Shown here: positions 1 to 6,444 of the stretch, one piece after another
How positions within the stretch are numbered: position 1 is the first letter of the stretch
Layout of the letters: every line of letters begins with the position of its first letter
NCBI GenBank assembly: GCA_964448245.1
Contig: CAYUWF010000042.1
Coordinates: 1-18,776, forward strand
DNA length: 18,776 nucleotides
DNA from: DATEVL01 sp964448245
GTDB taxonomy: Bacteria > Chloroflexota > Anaerolineae > Anaerolineales > E44-bin32
Reading direction: 5' to 3'
Made by a program: the position numbers and the translations under genes
Notes under the pieces: generated by a model
What the model was told of the DNA's origin: nothing
What the model saw: only the letters and a program-made list of their open reading frames with translations
Databases searched by the model: none

Positions 1-1621
1 AGCCCGCGGGCAGGGCAACGGTGACGATCGTTCCGGCCGGGGTCTGCTCGTGCCAGAGGACGCCGTCCAGGCTCTCCACGACCAGGCGTACTTCGCCCAT
101 CGCCAGCCCTGGTCCGAGCTCGCCGGCCCTCGACTCAACCACGGGGGCGGTCAGGGCGCGGATCGTGTCGGGCGAAAGCCCGGAGCTGGTGTCGCCGACG
201 GTGATGGCCAACCAGGCGCCGTCGTGCAGGACGACGTACTGTGGGGGCGTGGTCGCATCGGCTCTTCCGCTGCGCACGGCGAAGGTGTGCGCGTCGAGCA
301 CGATCCGCCCGCTCTGCGTCCGGCGCACGGCCGAGGCCGTCAGCCCGCCGATGACCTGCAGCAGGCGCCCGCGGTCGCCGGCGATGAGGGGGATGCCCGG
401 CCCCAGATCGGCCACGAGCTCGATCTGTCGGCGCGCCGCCACCGGCTTGAGTTCGTGGACTACCTGGCGCAAAAGCGCGGTGATGTCGACCAGGGTCATG
501 GCCTGGGCCGGGGTCAGGAGGGCCAAGGGCCGCTGGCGCAGGGCGCGCAGCTCATCGACCGCGGCCCGGATCTCACGCTGGCCGTCGCCGGTACCAGATC
601 CAGCGTCGGCCAAGGGCTGGAGCGAGGCCAGTGCCCGATCAATGCCTTCCAGGACCTCGTGGGGCGCGGCCGTCACCGGGGTGCGGGCGCGCGAGCTCTG
701 GACTCGCTCCAACAACTGGGCATGCTCGAGGCCGACGCCGGCCCAGTCGGCCAGCGCGCTGAGCACCGTCAGCTGGTGCTCGGTGAAGGCGCGCGGGGCG
801 GCTCGGTTGTAGACGCCGAGCACGCCGACAACTTCGCTGCGCACGCGGATCGGGACGTTGATCAGAGCCTGGACCAGGAATCCGGTCTGGACCTTGACTT
901 CGCCCTCGACGGAGGGCTGGCGCAGCACCGCCTGGCCGGTCTGGTAGACCTGGCCGACGAGGGTGTCGTTCACCCGTAGCCGTTGCAGGGTCGCCTCGCG
1001 CTGCCCAGCCTGGTGGCTGGCCCGCAGGGCGAGTTCGTTCGTCCCCGGCTCGGCCAGGTAGATGCTCGCTTCTTCGGCGTCGGCGACGAAGACCGCCGCC
1101 TCGACGACGCGCGCCAGGATCGCCTCGAGGTCGGCCAGGCCGGCCACCGCCCGCCCGATTTCGCTCAGCAGACGGACCTCTTCGGTGCGGCGCCGCGCCT
1201 GCTCGCGGGTCGTTTCGAGGCTGCGGGCCAGCATCTGGGTGTTCGTCTCGGCCGAGCGCGATTCGGCCAACTCGAAGACCGCCTGGCACAAGTCGACCGG
1301 GCGGTAGGGTTTGAGCAGGATGTCGGCCACGTTCAGGTGGAACAGGTCGCGCAGCCGAGCCGTGGGGAAGTGCGCCGCCAGGACGATGGCGGGAGCTTCA
1401 TCGCTGGACTCGCGCCGGGTGCGCAATCCGGCGAACGGATCGCCGCGCAGCTGGGTGATGTCGACGAGCAGGATGTCGGCCGGCGGCGCCGTGGCGTCGA
1501 TGCCCCAGGACTCAATGCCGGCCGGCTTGAGGATGTGGTCGATCAGGGAGCGGGCCGTCGACTCGACGTCGGCGATGACGAGGACACGCGGAGGGGTGCG
1601 CCGTTCGCGAGGGGCGGTCAT
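1..1621 (-). CDS. Receiver-like/GAF/histidine-kinase-like protein, C-terminus cut by the window edge
   Basis: The reading frame opens at an ATG at 1621-1619 and runs without a stop to the left edge (540 residues seen). Residues 12-120 look like a response-regulator receiver: the phosphoacceptor-type Asp is D54 (LLVD) and the conserved Lys is K104 (LLKPY). The acidic pair is reduced to one Asp (VIAD18) and the switch Thr/Ser is Ala (IVLAA). Residues 150-305 fit a GAF domain. Residues 375-540 resemble a histidine-kinase ATPase domain, ending in GPGLAMGEVRLVVESLDG. The N-box carries GGLTASA instead of the usual N-containing motif, the G1-like box is GDTSSGL, and no phosphorylatable H-box is evident. 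It lies 39 nt after the zinc-finger gene, with a weak AAGG nine bases before the ATG. I infer a signalling protein or pseudokinase; its input and partner are unknown. Confidence 0.8.
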   Translation of the reverse strand, partial: MTAPRERRTPPRVLVIADVESTARSLIDHILKPAGIESWGIDATAPPADILLVDITQLRGDPFAGLRTRRESSDEAPAIVLAAHFPTARLRDLFHLNVADILLKPYRPVDLCQAVFELAESRSAETNTQMLARSLETTREQARRRTEEVRLLSEIGRAVAGLADLEAILARVVEAAVFVADAEEASIYLAEPGTNELALRASHQAGQREATLQRLRVNDTLVGQVYQTGQAVLRQPSVEGEVKVQTGFLVQALINVPIRVRSEVVGVLGVYNRAAPRAFTEHQLTVLSALADWAGVGLEHAQLLERVQSSRARTPVTAAPHEVLEGIDRALASLQPLADAGSGTGDGQREIRAAVDELRALRQRPLALLTPAQAMTLVDITALLRQVVHELKPVAARRQIELVADLGPGIPLIAGDRGRLLQVIGGLTASAVRRTQSGRIVLDAHTFAVRSGRADATTPPQYVVLHDGAWLAITVGDTSSGLSPDTIRALTAPVVESRAGELGPGLAMGEVRLVVESLDGVLWHEQTPAGTIVTVALPAG

Positions 1622-1660
1622 CCCATTGCCTTCAATCTGGCGCGGAAGCCGTGCGGCGGG

Positions 1661-1948
1661 TCAGGTGCGACGACGCGGGTCGGCCGGCGGGCGGGCGGGG
1701 GCGACCGAAGGGCGCGGAAGCTGCCGGCTGGGCCGGCGGCGCGGGGGCGCCCCGCTTTCCAACATCGCCCGTAATTCCACCAGCGCCGCTTCGTCGTATT
1801 CGCGGCGACCGCAGACATCGCAGACCCAAGCCGGGAAATCGGGGACGGTCACCATCCGCCCATGGACGCGCGCCAGATAGGAGACGTTCGCCGAACGCAG
1901 CGCGCCGACCTGGCATTCGGGGCAGGAGTAGAGGGGATCGGCGGGCAA
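1661..1948 (-). CDS. Small YgiT-type zinc-finger protein
   Basis: This 95-residue protein has two CxxC pairs, C9/C12 (YSCPEC) and C43/C46 (WVCDVCG), separated by a stretch containing VTVPDFPAWVC. That is the layout of the YgiT-type zinc-finger family, related to the N-terminal half of the MqsA antitoxin. The last 30 residues are Pro/Arg-rich and probably disordered. No ATG exists in frame between the lepB stop and the first CxxC; the TTG at 1948-1946 is the best start, with AGGA eight bases upstream and a good -10 box further up. Stand-alone YgiT proteins are often encoded beside a small DUF4258-type toxin, but no such partner is visible here: the neighbours are lepB (upstream) and the GAF protein (downstream). 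A role in DNA binding or regulation is inference only. Confidence 0.72.
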   Translation of the reverse strand: MPADPLYSCPECQVGALRSANVSYLARVHGRMVTVPDFPAWVCDVCGRREYDEAALVELRAMLESGAPPRRRPSRQLPRPSVAPARPPADPRRRT

Positions 1949-1983
1949 GGGTTTGGTCCTGGTCGGCTCCGGGCCGGGTTGGG

Positions 1984-1992
1984 ATTCTAGCA
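1984..1992 (-). promoter_or_regulatory. Extended -10 promoter upstream of the zinc-finger gene
   Basis: The minus strand reads TGTGCTAGAAT, a TAGAAT -10 hexamer at 1989-1984 with an extended TG element. It begins just after the lepB stop codon (2004-2002). No convincing -35 is present. The predicted transcript start near 1977 gives a leader of about 28 nt to the TTG start, so the zinc-finger gene and the GAF gene may be transcribed independently of lepB. Confidence 0.5.
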
Positions 1993-2001
1993 CACGCCGA
2001 T

Positions 2002-2616
2002 TCAGCCGCTGGCCTGGACGAGCTCGCCGCTGTGGGGGAGGAGCCCGATCTCGGGCGGGGGCCAGTAGACCACCACCGCCTTGCCGATCAACTGGTCCAG
2101 CGGGAGCGGTCCCCAGGTCTGGGAGTCGGAGGAGTTGTTGCGGTTGTCGCCCAGCACGAAGACCTGGCCCGGCTGGATTTCCCATTCGCCGCTGTAGCGG
2201 GGCGCGGCGGCGATGTACGGCTCGTTCAGGAGGACCCCGTCGATGGTCACCTGGCCTTCGTGGATCACGACGTACTCCCCCGGCAGCCCGACGATGCGCT
2301 TGATGAAGCGGCGCTCGGGTTCGAGCGGGAAATGGAAGACGACGATATCGCCCCGGGCGGGCTCGCTCCAGCGATAGGCGAGCCGGTTGACGACGACCAG
2401 TTCGGCGTCGTGGAGCGTCGGCTCCATGCTGCTGCCCTCGACGCGAATGCGGGCCGTGACGAGGCTGACTCCCAGGAAGATGATCGCCGCCACAACCAGG
2501 GTCTGCAGCACCTCGGCGAAAAAGCGGGCGAGGCGGGAGCCGAACCCCGGCGAGGCGGCTGGTCCCCATTCGGCGGGCGGCGGAGGCGTGCGCGGGTTGG
2601 ATACCACGCAGGTCAT
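2002..2616 (-). CDS. lepB: Signal peptidase I
   Basis: Type I (S26) leader peptidase, which removes signal peptides from exported proteins at the outer face of the membrane. A single N-terminal transmembrane segment lies at about residues 36-55. The catalytic serine is S63 in VEGSSMEPTL and the general-base lysine is K106 in RRFIKRIVGLPG. The box E signature GDNRNNSSDSQTWGPL follows at 156-171. The 204-residue length is normal for Gram-positive-type enzymes with one membrane anchor. It follows der by 43 nt on the same strand. The start is uncertain: a perfect TATAAT overlaps the ATG at 2616, so a transcript from that promoter could begin at the GTG of codon 4 (2607). The choice does not affect the catalytic domain. 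Confidence 0.95.
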   Translation of the reverse strand: MTCVVSNPRTPPPPAEWGPAASPGFGSRLARFFAEVLQTLVVAAIIFLGVSLVTARIRVEGSSMEPTLHDAELVVVNRLAYRWSEPARGDIVVFHFPLEPERRFIKRIVGLPGEYVVIHEGQVTIDGVLLNEPYIAAAPRYSGEWEIQPGQVFVLGDNRNNSSDSQTWGPLPLDQLIGKAVVVYWPPPEIGLLPHSGELVQASG

Positions 2617-2620
2617 TATA
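2615..2620 (-). promoter_or_regulatory. -10 box overlapping the lepB start codon
   Basis: The minus strand reads TATAATG, where the last bases of the hexamer are the first bases of the annotated ATG. If it is used, transcription would start near 2608-2607, exactly at an in-frame GTG, giving a leaderless mRNA. No -35 match is visible at a normal spacing, so chance occurrence remains possible. Confidence 0.4.
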
Positions 2621-2659
2621 AGCGTGCGCCGAAGGGTCCCACAGGCAAAGGCGACCCGT

Positions 2660-4024
2660 TCAGGAAGGGGTGTCTTCCCCGCGCCCGATGAAGCGCAGCT
2701 GGATCGGCGCCCCGAGAAAACCGAAACGCCGCCGCAGCGTGTTCTCCAGGAAGCGGGCGTAGCTGAAGTGGACCAAGGACGGATCGTTCACCTGAATCTC
2801 GAACGTGGGCGGCGCCGTGCGCGTCTGGGCGCCGAAGTACATCTTGAGCGGACGCCCGGCCCGCGAGGGGGGCGGGTGATGGTCGGCGGCCTCTTGCAAA
2901 GCGCGATTGATCTGCGACGTCGGCACACGGCGGACGGTCTCTTCCTGGACCTGGAGCGCCAGCGGCAGCACCTGGCCGGTCCGCTGGCCGGTGAGGGCCG
3001 AGATGAATAGGATCGGCGCGTAATCGAGGAAGGCCAGCTCCGCCAGCAAGCGGAGGCGATAGGCTTCCATCGTCTGGTCGTCTTTCTCGACCAGGTCCCA
3101 CTTGTTGACGAGCAGCACGACGCCTCGCTTCTTCTCGACGATCATCCCGGCGATGTGCGCGTCCTGGGCAGTCAGCCCTTCGACGGCGTCGATCAACAGC
3201 AGGACAACCTGGGCCCGCTCGACGGCCTTGAGGGTGCGCAGCACCGAGTACTTCTCGACGCCGGGGGCGATCCGCCCGCGGCGTCGGATGCCGGCGGTGT
3301 CGATCAGGGTCAGGCGGGTATCGTGGAAGGTGAGCTGGGTGTCGATGGCGTCGCGGGTCGTCCCCGGCAGGGGCGAGACGATCACCCGCTCCTCTCCCAG
3401 GAGCCGGTTGAGGAGCGACGACTTGCCGACGTTCGGACGGCCGACGATGGCGATGCGGATTGAGGCGTCCTCGGGCGGCGCGCCGCGCGGCAAGGCGGCC
3501 GTGACCAGGTCGAGCAGATCCCCGACGCCCGTCCCATGCAAGGCGGAGATCGGGATGGGATCACCCATGCCGAGAGCGTAGAAGTCCGCCGCCTGTTGGC
3601 GCCGGTCGGCCGTGTCGCATTTGTTCACCACCAGGAGGACCGACGGTCGCCCTCGCCAGCCCTGGCGCCGTAGGAATTCGGCCACCTCGCTGTCGGCAGC
3701 GGTCAGGCCATCGATGACATCGGCGATGAACAGGATGACGTCCGCTTCCTGGCAGGCGGCCTCGGCCTGCTGACGGATGGCGTCGAGGTACTCGGCCGAG
3801 TCGACCGAGGGCGGTGCGGCGTGGCGGATGCCGACCGGGTCGAGCCCGCCGGTGTCGACGATATCGAAGGCGACCCCATTCCACTCGGCCTCGGCCACGA
3901 TTCGATCGCGCGTCGTTCCCGGCCGCTCATCGACGACCGCCAGGCGCTCACCCGCCAGCCGGTTAAAGACGGTGGACTTGCCTACGTTCGGGCGTCCCAC
4001 CACGGCGACGATCGGCCGGCTCAT
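2660..4024 (-). CDS. der: Ribosome-associated GTPase Der (EngA)
   Basis: Essential double GTPase acting in assembly of the 50S ribosomal subunit in the cytoplasm. The first GTPase domain has the P-loop GRPNVGKS at 10-17, DTGG at 57-60 and NKCD at 134-137. The second has GRPNVGKS at 195-202, DTAG at 242-245 and NKWD at 307-310. The C-terminal KH-like domain (about 350-454) ends in QLRFIGRGEDTPS, close to the usual Der ending. All G motifs are intact and the 454-residue length is typical. The ATG at 4024 lies six bases after the cdaR stop, so the two are very probably co-transcribed and perhaps translationally coupled. Confidence 0.97.
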   Translation of the reverse strand: MSRPIVAVVGRPNVGKSTVFNRLAGERLAVVDERPGTTRDRIVAEAEWNGVAFDIVDTGGLDPVGIRHAAPPSVDSAEYLDAIRQQAEAACQEADVILFIADVIDGLTAADSEVAEFLRRQGWRGRPSVLLVVNKCDTADRRQQAADFYALGMGDPIPISALHGTGVGDLLDLVTAALPRGAPPEDASIRIAIVGRPNVGKSSLLNRLLGEERVIVSPLPGTTRDAIDTQLTFHDTRLTLIDTAGIRRRGRIAPGVEKYSVLRTLKAVERAQVVLLLIDAVEGLTAQDAHIAGMIVEKKRGVVLLVNKWDLVEKDDQTMEAYRLRLLAELAFLDYAPILFISALTGQRTGQVLPLALQVQEETVRRVPTSQINRALQEAADHHPPPSRAGRPLKMYFGAQTRTAPPTFEIQVNDPSLVHFSYARFLENTLRRRFGFLGAPIQLRFIGRGEDTPS

Positions 4025-4030
4025 GGCGGG

Positions 4031-5269
4031 TCAGGGGAGGGGGGTGGCGGTGGCGAACGGAGTGCGGCTGACGGTGACCTCGATCGAATCGGGAAGCACG
4101 GTCCGCACCGTGACGCCCTGCGGCAGCGCGATCACCTCGGGCTGCACCTGGTAGGTCCCCACGACCAGCCTGAGCAGATCGAGCACCAGGCGCACGTCTT
4201 CCGGAGCCAGCCGCTCGAGCACCGGTAGCGGGCCGTCGAGGATGACGCTGACGGCGGCCGGCGCGGCTGAGGCGAACAGGCCGGGCGCCAGCCCGACGAT
4301 CTCCACCTGGCGGGTGAGGGTGATCGAGCTCAAGATGGGCTCGATCGTGACCTCGACCATGACCGACGGCTCGTCGACGGCCGAGAAACCCTCCGGCATG
4401 TCGATCAGGGCGCGCTGCTGAAGGGTCGCCTCGGCGTTGGCCAGGGAGATCGGCTCGGTCTGCACGAAGCCGGGCAGCGATTCGACCGCAGCCGGATCGG
4501 ACGAGAAGAGCACGACCGTCGGCGGGGTGACCGTCACGTTGGTCACGCGGTAGCCGGGTTCGACCTGATCGGTGAGCAGCGGCAGGACGGCCACCGAGCG
4601 GAAGCCTCCGGGAAGGGAGACGTCGATCTGCACTCGGGCGATGGCGGGGAGAGTGTCGACTCCCTGGACGACCTGGCCGGCGGCGTCGATCGGGCGCAGG
4701 TCGACGGAGGCGTCGAGATCGCGATCGGCGGCAGCCAGATCGATGGACGCCGCCGCTTCGACGACGCGTTCCACGGCGGAGGCCGGCCCGACGACGGTCA
4801 CCTCGGCCGGAGTCACGCTCGGGCTCTCGGCCCGGTATCCGGCGGCCGTCTCGCCGGTGACCTGAGCCCGCACGGGGACGATGCGCTGCGACGCCTGTTC
4901 GAGCGTGATGTCGATCTGGGCCGGGTCGATGGAGGTGACGCGTGAGCCGTTGGGTCCGATGCTGGCCACGAGCGTCACGCTGTGGCGGCCGGGCTCGAGC
5001 TCACCGAGGTCGGCTTGCACATGGAGATCGGCGGCGGCCAGGCGCTCCCAGACCGAGGCTGGGGCGCGAACGGTCAGCCGCGCTTCGGTGGGCCGGTCAC
5101 CGACGACGAGCAGACCCTCGGGCGGGCCGAGGTAGGTGAGGGGGATGGGCGATGGAAAAGCGCGCTCTTCGATGGGGTCGGCGGCGCTGACGCCGGCCAT
5201 CCAGATCGAGAGGGCGAGCAGGCCGGCGAACAGCAGGCTCTCGGTGTTGTCCCACAGCCACCGTCGCAC
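4031..5269 (-). CDS. cdaR: YbbR-domain protein CdaR, regulator of diadenylate cyclase
   Basis: Membrane-anchored extracytoplasmic protein of 412 residues. The N-terminus (MRRWLWDNTESLLFAGLLALSIW) is a short cytoplasmic tail followed by one transmembrane helix. The rest consists of about four YbbR repeats (roughly 38-125, 130-215, 220-310, 315-400), recognisable by recurring P-A-x-V-x-V/I-x-GP patterns such as VTPAEVTVVGPASAVERV. In Firmicutes CdaR binds CdaA and modulates c-di-AMP production. The start is the GTG at 5269, with GAGG five bases upstream. The cdaA gene lies upstream on the same strand across the scaffold gap, as expected for the CdaA-CdaR pair. The C-terminal tail TPFATATPLP resembles other Thr/Pro tails in this genome. 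Confidence 0.9.
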   Translation of the reverse strand: MRRWLWDNTESLLFAGLLALSIWMAGVSAADPIEERAFPSPIPLTYLGPPEGLLVVGDRPTEARLTVRAPASVWERLAAADLHVQADLGELEPGRHSVTLVASIGPNGSRVTSIDPAQIDITLEQASQRIVPVRAQVTGETAAGYRAESPSVTPAEVTVVGPASAVERVVEAAASIDLAAADRDLDASVDLRPIDAAGQVVQGVDTLPAIARVQIDVSLPGGFRSVAVLPLLTDQVEPGYRVTNVTVTPPTVVLFSSDPAAVESLPGFVQTEPISLANAEATLQQRALIDMPEGFSAVDEPSVMVEVTIEPILSSITLTRQVEIVGLAPGLFASAAPAAVSVILDGPLPVLERLAPEDVRLVLDLLRLVVGTYQVQPEVIALPQGVTVRTVLPDSIEVTVSRTPFATATPLP

Positions 5270-5334
5270 GGAAACCTCTAGCGTTGCCTGGCGCGGGCCC
5301 GATGCGCCTCAACCCCCGGCCCCTCGCGCACAAG

Positions 5335-5400
5335 GTCCCGGCGTCCTTCCGGGAGCAGCCTGTAAGGCCTCTCCGCCACTGTTCTGGCCGAGAGGGGAGA
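5335..5400. repeat. Dispersed hairpin repeat, copy 1 (truncated by the assembly gap)
   Basis: Two hairpins in tandem: TCCCGG/CCGGGA (5336-5341 and 5349-5354, 7-nt loop), then an 11-bp stem with one mismatch (5368-5378 and 5385-5395) around CTGTTC. Both parts have recognisable relatives, in the same order and orientation, at 8875-8967. The block lies between cdaA and cdaR, and the N run begins 13 bases after it. Confidence 0.6.
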
Positions 5401-5413
5401 GGGTCGGGCGGAG

Positions 5414-5513
5414 NNNNNNNNNNNNNNNNNNNNNNNNNNNNNNNNNNNNNNNNNNNNNNNNNNNNNNNNNNNNNNNNNNNNNNNNNNNNNNNNNNNNNNN
5501 NNNNNNNNNNNNN
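5414..5513. other. Scaffold gap of 100 N
   Basis: Exactly 100 undetermined bases, the customary placeholder for a gap of unknown length. It lies between the cdaA stop (5544) and the cdaR start (5269). The known bases on either side (5270-5413 and 5514-5543) carry no credible gene; the left flank is the hairpin repeat. A small gene within the gap cannot be excluded. Confidence 0.97.
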
Positions 5514-5543
5514 AGGGGACGGGGTGTGACGGTAGACATGCCT

Positions 5544-6419
5544 CTAGCCTTCGATGGTCTCGGCGCGGCGCCGATCGGCGCGGGTCAGCCGGGAAAGCCA
5601 GGCGGGCAGCGCGCCGCCCTGGCGCGGGTGGTAGAAGGCGAACAGGATGTTGCGCAGACGGGCCGGATCGAGCCGGCCGATCATCCTCCCGTTATGAGCG
5701 ACCGAAATGGCGCCGCTCTCTTCGGAAACGACGATGGCCACGGCGTCGCTGACCTCGCTGATGCCGAGGGCGGCGCGGTGTCGAAGGCCCATCTGCCGGT
5801 CGCGCGGCAGGGAGAGCGTCCCGCTGGAGGAGAGGGGTAGAACGCACGCCGCCGCCGCCAGGCGATCGCCCCGCAGGATGACGGCGCCGTCGTGCAGCGG
5901 GGTGTTGACGTGGAAGATCTGCAGCAGCAACTCGGGGGTCAGGATGGCGTCGAGGGCGACGCCCGTCTCGAGGTACTCGCCCAGCCGTACCTCGCGCTCG
6001 ATGACGATCAACCCGCCCAGGCTGCGCTCGGCGAGGCGCTGCGCGCCGCTGGTCAACGCGTGAATCGTCCGCTCCAGGTCGTTCGGCGCCGAGCTCAGGT
6101 TGAAGAGCGCCCCGGCGCGCCCCACCCGCTCGAGGCCGCGCCGGATCTCGGGGGCGAAGATGACCGGGATCGCCACCAGCAAGGCCGGCAGGGAAATCCG
6201 CAGCATCCAGGTGAAGCCGGGCAGCGGGAGGAGCGAGGTCAAGACCGCCAGGCCGACGACCAGGACGACCATTCCGCGCAGGAGCACGACGGCCCGCGTG
6301 CCGCGCACCAGGCGCAACAGGACGAACAGCACCGCCGTCACCAGCAGCAGGTCGAGAACGCTCAGCCAGTTGAGCCGCTGGATGTAGGAGGCAAAGTCTC
6401 CGAGCAGGGTGTTCAACAT
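5544..6419 (-). CDS. cdaA: Diadenylate cyclase CdaA
   Basis: Makes cyclic di-AMP from two ATP at the inner membrane. The N-terminus has three hydrophobic segments (about 20-38, 43-62, 71-89). The DAC catalytic domain covers about 105-265, with the DGA motif at 177-179 (NTPLHDGAVILRGD) and RHR at 213-215 (GLRHRAALGISE), both needed for ATP binding and cyclisation and both intact. The length of 291 residues is slightly more than the usual 270-280, from a basic tail after 265. It starts 25 nt after the stop of the TPR gene on the same strand, so the two probably share a transcript. cdaR follows across the assembly gap. Confidence 0.96.
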   Translation of the reverse strand: MLNTLLGDFASYIQRLNWLSVLDLLLVTAVLFVLLRLVRGTRAVVLLRGMVVLVVGLAVLTSLLPLPGFTWMLRISLPALLVAIPVIFAPEIRRGLERVGRAGALFNLSSAPNDLERTIHALTSGAQRLAERSLGGLIVIEREVRLGEYLETGVALDAILTPELLLQIFHVNTPLHDGAVILRGDRLAAAACVLPLSSSGTLSLPRDRQMGLRHRAALGISEVSDAVAIVVSEESGAISVAHNGRMIGRLDPARLRNILFAFYHPRQGGALPAWLSRLTRADRRRAETIEG

Positions 6420-6444
6420 CGCCGGTGGCCCTCACCCGTCCCGG

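Noticed and set aside
1661..2569. 302-codon minus-strand frame spanning lepB and the zinc-finger gene
   Set aside because: The upstream two-thirds is an out-of-frame shadow of lepB; only the last 95 codons have the CxxC pairs of a real protein.
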